Source of the DNA: Phocoena phocoena
Lineage: Eukaryota > Chordata > Mammalia > Artiodactyla > Phocoenidae
Assembly (NCBI RefSeq): GCF_963924675.1
Contig: NC_089221.1
Location: 7,127,851 to 7,191,850 of the forward strand
DNA: 64,000 nt
Direction of reading: 5' to 3'
Shown: positions 25,350 through 35,862 of the stretch, piece after piece
How positions within the stretch are numbered: the first letter of the stretch is position 1
Layout of the letters: each line of letters opens with the position of its first letter
Made by a program: the position numbers and the translations under genes
Notes under the pieces: model-generated
Told to the model about the DNA's origin: nothing
The model's database searches: none
Seen by the model: the letters and a program-made list of their open reading frames with translations, nothing else

Positions 25350-26240
25350 AAATGAGAAGACAGAAAAACACACAGCAGATGAAGGAGCAAGATAAAAACC
25401 CACCAGACCTAACAAATGAAGTGGAAATAGGCAGACTACCTGAAAAATAATTCATAGAAATGATAGATGATCCAAAATCTTGGAAATAGAATACAGAAAA
25501 TGCAAGAAACATTTAACAAGGACCTAGAAGAACTAAAGATGAAACAAGTGACAATGAACAACACAATAAATGAAATTAAGAATACTCTAGATGGGATCAA
25601 TAGAAGAATAAGTGAGGCAGAAGAACGGATGAGTGACCTGGAAGATAAAATAGTGGAAATAACTACTGCAGAGCAGAATAAAGAAAAAACAATGGAAAGA
25701 ACTGAGGACAGTCTCAGAGACCTCTGGGACAACATTAAATGCACCAACATTTGAATTATAGGAGTTCCAGATGAAGAAGAGAAAAAGAAAGGGACTAAGA
25801 AAATATTTGAAGAGATTATAGTTGAAAACTTCCCTAATATGGGAAAGGAAATAGATAATCAAGTCCAGGAAGCACAGAGAGTCCCATACAGGATAAATCC
25901 AAGGAGAAATACGCCAAGCCACATATTAATCAAACTGTCAAAAATTAAATACAAAGAAAACATATTAAAAGCAGCAAGGGAAAAACAACAAATAACACAC
26001 AAGGGAATCCCCATAAGGTTAACAGCTGATCTTTCAGGAGAAACTCTGCAAGCCAGAACGGACTGGCAGGACTTATTTAAAGTGATGAAGGAGAAAAACC
26101 TACAACCAAGATTACTCTACCCAGCAAGGATCTCATTCAGATTTGATGGAGAAATTAAAACCTTTACAGACAAGCAAAATCTGAGAGAGTTCACCACCAC
26201 CAAACCTGCTTTACAACAAATGCTAAAGGAACTTCTCTAG
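25350..26240 (+). pseudogene. L1 ORF1 (p40) with frameshift and stop
   Basis: ORF1 encodes the trimeric RNA-binding chaperone of the L1 ribonucleoprotein. Its likely N-terminal part, in a segment beginning 'MRRQKNTQQMKEQ' near 25,350, ends at a stop at 25,448-25,450. The coiled coil (NEIKNTLDGI, EAEERMSDLEDK) continues in another register from 25,467. A TGA at 25,752-25,754 interrupts it. After that the C-terminal RNA-recognition region runs open (25,839-26,240), with ARTDWQDLFKVMKEK and KPALQQMLKELL blocks, to the natural terminator. One frameshift and one nonsense codon are therefore enough to explain its loss. Confidence 0.87.
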
Positions 26241-26298
26241 GCAAGAAACACAAGAGGATGAAAAGACTTACAATAACGAACCCAAACCAGTTAAGAAA

Positions 26299-29200
26299 AT
26301 GGGAATAGGAACATACATATTGATAATGACCTTAAATGTAAATGGACTAAATGCTCCCACCAAAAGACACAGATTGGCTGAGTGGATACAAAAACAAGAC
26401 CCATATATATGCTGTCTACAAGAGACCCACTTCAGACCTAGAGACACATACAGACTGAAAGTAAGGTGATAGAAAAAGATATTCCATGCAAATGGAAACG
26501 AAAAGAAAGCTGGAGTAGCAATTCTCATATCAGACAAAATACATTTTAAAATAAATACTGTTAGAAGAGACAAAGAAGGACACTACATAATGATCAAGGA
26601 ATTGATCCAAGAAGAAGATATAACAATTGTAAATATTTATGCACCCAACATAGGAGCACCTCAATACATAAGGCAAATACTAACAGCCATAAAAGGGGAT
26701 ATCGACAGTAACACATTCATAGTAGGGGACTTTAACACCCCACTTTCACCAATGGACAGATCATCCAAAATGAAAATAAATAAGGAAACACAAGCTTTAA
26801 CTGATACATTAAGCAAGATGGGCTTAACTGACATTTATAGGACATTCCATCCAAAAACAACAGAATACACATTTTTCTCAAGTTCTCATGGAACATTCTC
26901 CAGGATAGATCATATCTTGGGTCACAAATCAAGCCTTGGTAAATTTAAGAAAATTGAAATTGTGTCAAGTACCTTTTCCAACCACAACGCTAGGAGCCTA
27001 GATATCAATTACAGGAAAAGGTCTGTAAAATATACAAACACATGGAGGCTAAACAATACACTACTTAATAACGAAGTGATCACTGAAGAAATCAAAGAGG
27101 AAATCAAAAAATACCTAGAAACAAATGACAATGGAAACACGATGATCCAAAACCTAAGGGATACTGCAAAAGCAGTTCTAAGAGGGAAGTTTATAGCAAT
27201 ACAATCCTACCTTAAGAAACAGGAAACATCTCGAATAAACAACCTAACCTTGTGCCTAAAGCAATTAGAGAAAGAAGAACAAAAATACCCCAAAGTTAGC
27301 AGAAGGAAAGAAATCATAAACATCATATCAGAAATAAATGAAAAAGAAATGAAGGAAATGATAGCCAACATCAATAAAACTAAAAGCTGGTTCTTTGAGA
27401 AGATAAACAAAATTGATAAACCATTAGCCAGACTCATCAAGAAAAAAGGGAGAAGACTAAAATCAATAGAATCAGAAATAAAAATGGAAAAGTAACAACT
27501 GACACTGAAGAAATACAAAAGATCATGAGAGATTACTACAAGCAACACTATGCCAATAAAATGGACAACCTGGAAGAAATGGACAAATTCTTAGAAATGC
27601 ACAACCTGCCAAGACTGAATCAGGAAGAAATAGAAAATATGAACAGACCAATCACAAGCACTGAAATTGAAACTGTGCTAAAAAATCTTCCAACAACCAA
27701 AAGCCCAGGACCAGATGGCTTCACAGGCGAATTCTATCAAACATTTAGAGAAGAGCTAACACCTATCCTTCTCAAACTGTTCCAAAATATAGCACAGGGA
27801 GGAACACTCCCAAACTCGTTCTATGAGGCCACCATCACCCTGATACCAAAACCAGACAAGGATGTCACAAAGAAAGAACACTACAGGCCAATATCACTGA
27901 TGAACATAGATGCAAAAATCCTCAACAATATACTAGCAAACAAAATCCAACAGCACATTAAAAGGATCATATACCATGATCAAGTGGGGTTTATTCCAGG
28001 AATGCAAGGATTCTTCAATATATGCAAATCAATCAACGTGATAAACCATATTAACAAACTAAAGGAGAAAAACTATATGATCATCTCAAAAGATGCAGAG
28101 AAAGCTTTTAACAAAATTCAACCCCCATTTATGATAAAAACCCTGGAGAAAGTAGGCATAGAGGGAACTTTCCTCAACATAATAAAGGCCATATATGACA
28201 AACCCACAGCCAACATCGTCCTCAATGGGGAAAAACTGAAAGCATTTCCACTAAGATCAGGAACAAGACAAGGTTGCCCACTCTCACCACTCTTATTCAA
28301 CATAGTTTTGGAAGTTTTAGCCACAGCAATCAGAGAAGAAAAGGAAATAAAAGGAATCCAAATCAGAAAAGAAGAAGTAAAGCTGTCACTGTTTGCAGAT
28401 GACATGATACTATACATAGAGAATGATAAAGGTGCTACCAGAAAACTACTAGAGCTAATCAATGAATTTGGTAAAGTAGCAGGATACAAAATTAATGCAC
28501 AGAAATATCTGACATTCCTATACACTAATGATGAAAAATCTGAAAGTGAAATCAAGAAAACACTCCCATTTACCATTGCAACAAAAAGAATAAAATATCT
28601 AGGAATAAACCTACCTAAGGAGACAAAAGATCTGTATGCAGAAAATTACAAGACACTGATGAAAGAAATTAATGGTACAAATAGATGGAGAGATAAACCA
28701 TGTTCTTGAACTGGAAGTATTAACATTGTGAAAATGACTCTACTACCCAAAGCAATCTACAGATCCAATGCAATCCCTATCAAACTACCACTGGCATTAT
28801 CCACAGAACTAGAACAAAAAATTTCACAATTTGTATGGAAACACAAAAGACCCTGAGTAGCCAAAGCAGTCTTTAGAATGAAAGATGGAGCTGGAGGAAT
28901 CAGGTTCCCTGACTTCAGACTATACTACAAAGCTACAATAATCAAGACAGTATGGTACTGGCACAAAAACAGAAAGACAGATCAATGGAACAGGATAGAA
29001 AGCCCAGAGATAAACCCACGCACATATGGTCACCTTATCTTTGATAAAGGAGGCAGGAATGTACAGTGGAGAAAGGATAGCCTCTTCAATAAGTGGTGCT
29101 GGGAAAACTGGAGAGGTACATGTAAAAGTATGAGATTAGATCACTCCCCAACACCATACACAAAAATAAGCTCAAAATGGATTAAAGACCTAAATGTAAG

Positions 29201-30015
29201 GCCAGACACTATCAAACTCTTAAAGGAAAACACAGGCAGAACACTCTAGACATAAATCACAGCAAGATCCTTTTTGACCCACCTCCTAGAGAAATGGAAA
29301 TAAAAACAAAAATAAACAAATGGGACCTAATGAAACTTCAAAGCTTTTGCACAGCAAAGGAAACCATAAACAAGACCAAAAGACAAACCTCAGAATGGGA
29401 AAAAATATTAGCAAATGACGCAACTGACAAAGGATTAATCTCCAAAATTTATAAGCAGCTCATGCAGCTCAATAACAAAATAACAAACAACCCAATCCTA
29501 AAATGGGCAGCAGACCTAAATAGATATTTCTCCAAAGAAGATATACAGACTGCCAAAAAACACATGAACGAATGCTCAACATCATTAATCATTAGAAAAA
29601 TGCAAATCAAAACTACAATGAAATATCATCTCACACCAGTCAGAATGGCCATCATCAAAAAAATCTAGAAACAATAAATGCTGGAGAGGGTGTGAAGAAA
29701 AGGGAACACTTGCACTGCTGGTGGGAATGTGAATTGGTCCAGCCACTATGGAGAGCAGTATGGAGGATCCTTACAAAACTAAAAATAGAGCTACCATACA
29801 ACCCAGCAATCCCACTACTGGGCATATACCCTGATAAAACCATAATTCAAAAAGAGTCATGTACCAAAATGTTTATTGCAGCTCTATTTACAATAGCCCG
29901 GAGATGGAAACAACCTACGTGTCCATCATCAGATGAATGGATAAAGAGATGTGGCACATGTATACAATGGAATATTACTCAGCCATAAAAAGAATGAAAT
30001 TGAGCTATTTGTAAT
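26299..30015 (+). pseudogene. L1 ORF2 (endonuclease-RT), multiply disrupted
   Basis: The start codon is at 26,299, 59 bases after the ORF1 stop. The endonuclease begins normally (LNVNGLNAP and QETHF blocks) but meets adjacent stops (tga tag) at about 26,467. It reopens through VGDFNT and DHILGHK (26,590-27,495). A frameshift leads to the RT segment (27,525-28,709) with [16 protein letters not shown] and the catalytic FADDM at 28,392-28,406, all intact. Further shifts divide the C-terminal part into 28,878-29,249, 29,294-29,668 and 29,692-29,988, which includes a cysteine-containing HCWWECE block. A full-length protein cannot be made. Confidence 0.92.
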
Positions 30016-30485
30016 GAGGTGGATGGACCTAGAGTCTGTCATAGAGAGTGAAGTAATCAGAAAGAGAAAGATAAATACTGTTTGCTAACACATATATATG
30101 GAATTTAAGAAAAAAAAATGTCATGAAGAACATAGGGATAAGAGAGGAATAAAGACACAGACCTACTAGAGAATGGACTTGAGGATATGGGGAGGGGGAA
30201 GGGTAAGCTGTGACAAAGTGAGAGATTGGCATGGACATATATACACTACCAAAGGTAAAATAGATATCTAGTGGGAAGCAGCAGCGTAGCACAGGGAGAT
30301 CAGCTCGGTGCTTTGTGACCACCTAGAGGGGTGGGATAGGGAGGGTGGGAGGGAGGGAGACACAAGAGGGAAGAGATATGGGAACATATGTATATGTATA
30401 ACTGACTCACTTTGTTATAAAGCAGAAACTAACACACCATTGTAAAGCAATTATACTCCAATAAAGTTGTAAAAAAAAAAAAAAA
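30016..30485 (+). terminator. L1 3' UTR, poly-A signal and tail
   Basis: 3' UTR with G-rich purine blocks (about 30,185-30,200 and 30,330-30,370), then AATAAA at 30,460-30,465 and A15. The signal-to-tail distance is short, as usual for L1. It would act as the cleavage/polyadenylation site of L1 RNA. Confidence 0.85.
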
Positions 30486-31139
30486 GAAAATTCTAAGTGA
30501 TCACATAGAAATGCAGAGAATGCTCACTACAAACTTACAGCACCCAGCGCCCATTTTAGCCTTCTCCACATAAGGGTTGGGATAAATTAAAAACAAGGGA
30601 AAAAAAAGCTATGAGGTTACTTTGATAAATTTTGATAAAAGAAACTGATCTCTATTAAAGAATAATTGTTGGAATGGCTACCCTTTCTCAAAAAATGATT
30701 TCAGTTGTAAAAATAAAATAAAATGGATGATCAGAGTCTGGATATTTAAGGAAACAGCCTTGCAGTCAGAATTTCACCAAAATCTGATTTTTTCTAGTGT
30801 TGACAAAAGTCTCTTTCCATGAAAGAATCATGGATTCTCTCTTAACTTTTATATGTACTCTTTGGTGTAAGTAAATCAATGAGTAGATTGGCAGGGATGT
30901 GCCAAGTAAAATTAATTAAAGTTCCTTAATACATCTGCTCTCTCTCTCTCTTTCTCTTTCTCTTTTCTGAGCAAAGTTTGGAATCATTTTGAATGCCAAA
31001 GGAAATACTCTACTTAACAAAAGATATATTTGAATTTGAGTGTATGTTGATTGAATGTCAAAAATGAACACTTATTTGCAAGGACTGAGTATGCTTTGAT
31101 CCAGAGAAATTCATGGCAGCTAATTTTTCCTTTTGTATA
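30486..31139. other. gene-free stretch between L1 elements
   Basis: AT-rich sequence with a CT-rich stretch at 30,937-30,966. No exon or named repeat. Confidence 0.5.
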
Positions 31140-32704
31140 TTGAAAATAATTAAATTATTTCATTCAAAAAAAAAAGGAAGAAAGAAAAGTAGCAGTACAG
31201 TATCAAAGAATAAAAAACAAAATAAAATTAGAAAGGTAAAATATATATTAGGAAAAAAAAAACTATAATTGAAACAATTGCAACAGGGTAAAATAAAACC
31301 CCAACAGAAAAAAGAAAAAGAAAAACGGGGCGGGGCAGGTACAAGCCAAAAGGAGAGAACAATAACAAAGTATAAAGAATAAAATATAATTAGAAAAATA
31401 AAAGGTTAGGAAAAATAAAAATATAAAAGAATCAACAACAATGAATCAACAAGGTTAAACAGAACCCCAATCTAAAAGAGGAAAAAAAAGCAAAAGCCTT
31501 GGCTATGGGGGCAGAGTCTAGGCAGAGATGTAACTTGTCCGGATGGGGTTTTGGGTGAGCTGGGACCTAGGCAGGTTCAGGGGTAACTTTTGAGCATGGG
31601 GTGGGGCCTCTGCTTAGGACCTGCGCAGAAGGGGAGAGGCAGCACATAGAAAGGGGGGCCTCTGGAGTGTGGAGTTCTGGAGTTTGGAGGAAAGGCCCTG
31701 AGTGAGGGTGTGTGGGTGGGGTTTAGGCCCAGCGCATTGGAGGGGGTCTCAGAGGGGGTCTCCGAGTGTAGAGGTGGGGCCCTGGGTGGGGGGGTAGGGG
31801 CGGGGATTGGGCTCTGCACGGCAGGAGGGAGGCTCCAAGGACAGAGGATTAGGCCCGGGAGCCCAACAGGCTCCAGTGCCTACTTGGACAGGGAAAGCGC
31901 TGGCCCCTTTCCTTTCCATTCCTTCACGCCCCTCCCCCACCATCTCCCCCAGGGTCTCCCCCGTCGCCGCTGGACCCTAACCGTGGCCCGTGGGTGGGTC
32001 CCTCTGGGTGTAGGAACCCCTCCCCTCCCCTAACCACCCCACAGGGGTGCTGGTCCCAGAGGTCCGGACTTTACTTTTGCTCCCTCTTTCCTCCCTCCCT
32101 CTCCCTCAGGACCCGCATGGCTAAGGGTATTAGGCGCTTTTATTTTTCTTTTCTTTTTTTTTTTTTTTTTTTTTGCGGTACGAGGGCCTCTCACTGTTGT
32201 GGCCTCCCCCGCTGCGGAACACAGGCTCCAGACACGCAGGCTCAGCGGCCATGGCTCACGGGCCCAGCCACTCCACGGCATGTGGGATCTTCCCGGACCG
32301 GGGCATGAACCCGTGTCCCCTGCATCGGCAGGCAGACTCTCAACCACTGCACCACCAGTAGGCAGAGGATCAGGCCCGGGATCTCAGCAGGTTCCCGGGG
32401 GCCCAAGTGGGCAGGGGAAACCTGGCCAACCTCCCTTCTGATCCTCTGCCTCCCAATGGTTCCCGTTTCCCCCTTCGGGCATGGGATCCCTTCCCCTTCC
32501 CCAGCCACACCTCTGGGGCACCAGTCCTGTCCAGCCTCCATTTCTCCTCCCCCTTCACTGCCTCCACGCCCCACATCCTACCCGGTCTCTGGGGGTTCCT
32601 CCCATCCCCTTAGGTGTCCAGGGTCCCCCACTGGTGCCTGGTGGGTGCCCTAGTTGTAAGGAGATGCAAATTCCATGTCTTCCTAGTATGCCATCTTGAC
32701 TCCA
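31140..32704 (-). mobile_element. antisense L1 5' UTR fragment with tandem promoter units
   Basis: Read on the minus strand from 32,704, it starts ggagtcaagatggcatac, an L1-like 5' end. It continues through a GC-rich promoter, then a T-rich tract (A-rich on the + strand, 31,140-31,480), as in other L1 leaders. No ORF1 follows, so only the 5' UTR survives. The GC-rich part contains two diverged copies of a roughly 310-340-base unit (see findings), separated by a SINE. A family other than L1, for example an ERV leader, is possible but less likely. Confidence 0.65.
32144..32358 (-). mobile_element. CHR SINE inside the L1 promoter fragment
   Basis: T run 32,144-32,174 (the A tail on the minus strand), then the GC-rich body, ending near 32,358 at the tRNA-like head. 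The first 9 or so bases of the head (gggcttccc) are missing. No clear target-site duplication: the flanks share only 'taggc'. It lies between the two promoter units and in the same orientation as the L1. Confidence 0.93.
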
Positions 32705-32710
32705 CCCCAC

Positions 32711-33488
32711 ATCTTTAGTTTTATATGAATCTGCCAAACTGTTTTCCAGAGTGGCTACACCATTTTAGATTCCCATCAGCAATGTATATATATCTAGTTT
32801 CTTTGCATCCTTGTAAACATGTGGTGTTGTCATTACTTTTCATTTTAACCATTCTAATACATTGTAGTATTATTGTGGTTTTAATCTGCATTTTGCTAAT
32901 GGTTAAAGATGTTGGACATCTTTTCATGTGCTTATTTGCCATTTGTATATCCTTTTTGGTGAAATTTCTCTTCATGTATTTTGCCTACTTGCAAATTGAA
33001 TTGTTTTTTGCTTTTGTGTGTGTGTGTTTTAAACAGTTATGTATTGAAATTTCCCTATGTATTCTAGGTACTAGTCCTTTGTTGGATGCATGGTTCATAA
33101 ATATTTCTCCCAGTATATAACTGTCTTTTGTTGTTCTCGAGGTCTTTAAGAATAAATGGTTTTAATTTTGATAATGTACAATTTATTGACTTTTTGTTAT
33201 TGATTATGCCTTTAATGTAAAGTCTAAGAACGTTTTGCCTAGCCTGATGTCATGAAAGTTTTTTTCTATTTCTATACTAAATGTTTTATAATTTTACATT
33301 TAATATGTGATCTATTTAGAGTTAATTTTTGTGCACGGTGTGACATTTAAGTTGAAGTTTTTGTTGTTTTTTGGACTTTGGGTTTTTTTGCCTATAGATG
33401 TCCAATTGCTCCAGCATCATTTGTTGAAAAAGTTATCCTTCGTCTATTGAATTGCTCTTATACCTTTGTCAAAATTCATTTGGGCTAA
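32711..33488 (-). repeat. old L1 ORF2 fragment, antisense
   Basis: Contains antisense landmarks of old L1 ORF2 in order: 'ctgccaaactgttttccaga', 'atctgcattttgctaatggt', and 'agcatcatttgttgaaaaag' near 33,413. Diverged but collinear for about 780 bases. It abuts the 5' end of the promoter fragment on the left and another old L1 on the right. Confidence 0.8.
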
Positions 33489-33494
33489 TAGGGA

Positions 33495-35165
33495 CTTTTC
33501 ATCCGAGCAAGATGGTATAGACCCATTTCTCTGTGTTCCTCCTCACTAAGCACAACTATAAACCCTGGGAATAATGCAAGAGACATCCAGAGGAGAGCTC
33601 TGAAAGGTGGCAGGAGGATGAACTGACTTAGGGCATCAGGACTGGTGAAAAGCACAGTGGCAGGATGTCTTACAACCCTATATCCAACAGGAGAAGGCAA
33701 CTCAGGCCTGGCATTTCCTGACCTCTAATGTAGCAACAGAAGGTCCATTCCTCCCTCCAAATGAATAGGGGTCTCCCTGACAAAATCAGTGAGCTAAACA
33801 TCATTGACAATGGGACAATAAGGACCCTCACCAACAGAAATCAGCCAGGGGAAGCTCTCCTCTGCTGAGAAATACTTAAGTGGGCAGGCAACAGCAGAGC
33901 GGGGGACCTGGCTACAAAAAGCAGCCTGGCCCAGGAAGACTTTTGATTCTACTTAATTGAGACTCCATTCCCTTACCAGAGACACCAGGGCAGCCAAAGG
34001 GCACCAGTAAGGGAGTCTGACCACAGTAACTATACAACTTGGGAAATCCTCTCCATCCCCAAGGGATAGGGGGCATCTTTCCACAGCAAGTGCCCACCCA
34101 GGGAAACCTCTTGGTCCCTGTGGGTCTGAGACTCCTTTCCCCAGTAGAGAAACAGTAGGAAACCCTTTTTGCTCCATCAGGCAGCACCAGCAGGGTAGCA
34201 GGGCTCAAGTCATATCACATAACCCAAACAGATACAATAAAGTAACACCCTTCATACAATAAAAAGTAAACTATCATTGGAACCACAGCCCTGAAAAGCA
34301 GTCTAGGACCTGCATGCTAAACCTGAACAGAGTGGACATCTACTAAATAAAACATCTAAATAATACTGGAGTCTCCTAACATAGTAATCAAAATGTCTAG
34401 GATATAATCAAAATTCACCTGTCATACCAGAACCAAGAAAATCACAACTTGAATGGAAAAAAAATCAACCAGTTGACAGCAACACTAAGATAAATCACAA
34501 GTTGGATTTATCTGACAAGGATTTTAAAGCAGTTATCATAACAATACTTCCACAATCTATCACACATCTTCTGAAAACAAATGAAAAGATAGAAAATCTC
34601 ATCAATAAAATAGAAGTCATAAAAAAGAATCAAATGGAAATTATAGAAGTGAAAAATGCAATAATGGAAATTTAAAAAACTGGATAAGGTCAATAGCAGA
34701 CTGGAGATGACAGAGGATGAATCTGAGGACAGATCAATAGAATTCACCTAATCTGAACAACACAGAGAAAACAGACTTTAAAAAAATGTAGCAGAGCCTC
34801 AGGAACCTGTGGGAAAATAACAAAAGACCCAACATATTTATTTTCAGAATCCCACAAACAGAGGAGAAAGAGGGTTAGACTAAAAGAGTATTTGAAGAAA
34901 TGATGACTGAAATTTTCCAAAATATGGAAAATATACACAATCACAGATTCTAGAAGTTGAGAAAATCAAGTAGGAAAAACCAAAGAAATCTACACCAAGA
35001 CACATCATAATTAAACTTCTGAAAACTAAAGACAAAGAAAAAAATCTTAAGAGCAGATAGAGACTTTTTTCCTAATAGTGGAAAGAAAGAGCTGACAAAA
35101 TTGTGCAAAGTTTTACCTTCATTGAGCAGACTCAAGAGAAATTTGAGAATTATATAGACTTCCAA
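33495..35165 (+). repeat. old L1 5' end with ORF1 remnant
   Basis: Starts with 'gagcaagatggtatagac', an L1-like 5' end, and passes through a CA-rich leader. It reaches decayed ORF1 blocks such as 'cagagcctcaggaacctgtg' near 34,795 and 'aagacacatcataattaaac' near 35,000. No intact frame. Placed head to head with the antisense old L1 on its left. Confidence 0.72.
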
Positions 35166-35474
35166 TTACATTTTATTTTTAACATTTAAACAAAGCCAAA
35201 GATCACCAGGAACATACCTGTAGTTGAATAATTTGGGTTCAGTACTTATTGCAGCAAAGGTGAGCATATGCCATGGAGAATAGTGGGTGTCTCAGTAAGA
35301 AAGCATTAAAATGAAGATATACTAATACTACAGTATTTAGATATTGGTTAGGTAAATGGTCAAGGGGCTTCCTGTATATCTGATGCCGTCAGAAAGCTGG
35401 GGTGATACTGTTGTTAGGTAAAGAAGTACCAGTCACTCATTTATTAAAAAGGGGTGTGTTTGGTATTCTGTGGG

Positions 35475-35862
35475 TAGCACAGTGACTGTCTCAGTCACTT
35501 TGGAATGCTTTAACAGAATACCACAGACTGGGTGGCTTATAAACAACAGAAATTTATTTCTTACAGCTCTGGAGGCTGGGAAGTCTAAGATCTAGGTGCC
35601 AGGCTGGTCAGGATCTGGTGAGACCACTACTCTGTCTGGGCTACAGACTACTGACTTCTCATTGTGTTCTCACATAGTGGAAAGAGGTTGGGAGAGTGCT
35701 CTCTGGGGTCTCTTTATAAGGACACTGATCCCATTCATGAGGGCTCTACCCTCAAGATCTAAAAACCTCCAAAAGACCCACCTCCTAATACTGTCAAACT
35801 GGGGGTTAGGTTTCAACATATGAATCTGAGGGAGACACACACATTCAGTTCATAGCAGTGAC
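35475..35862 (+). repeat. old medium-reiteration repeat (copy 1)
   Basis: Recognisable ancient mammalian repeat containing 'ccacagactgggtggcttat' and 'caacagaaatttatttctta' at the start and 'tttcaacatatgaatctgag' at the end. Related copies are at 44,365-44,750 and 49,625-50,010. I do not name the family. Confidence 0.75.

Larger units (their letters stand above)
23302..30485 (+). mobile_element. nearly full-length L1 (7.2 kb), inactivated
   Basis: Complete layout: 5' UTR start (gggaagacggggggaagatgg), long GC-rich 5' UTR, pyrimidine-rich tract, ORF1, short spacer, ORF2, 3' UTR, AATAAA at 30,460-30,465 and A15 at 30,471-30,485. The 5' end abuts an A10 run, so a target-site duplication, if present, is hidden in A-rich sequence. 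Stops and frameshifts break both ORFs. The 5' UTR is GC-rich with many CpG sites, as expected of an L1 RNA polymerase II promoter. It is the most complete transposon in the window. Confidence 0.95.

Noticed and set aside
18814..30485. One single composite transposon or gene cluster
   Set aside because: The halves are opposed L1 elements, each with its own 5' and 3' ends.
32711..35165. Twin-priming inversion of one old L1
   Set aside because: The opposed parts are an ORF2-end segment and a 5' UTR/ORF1 segment, which are not adjacent in L1.
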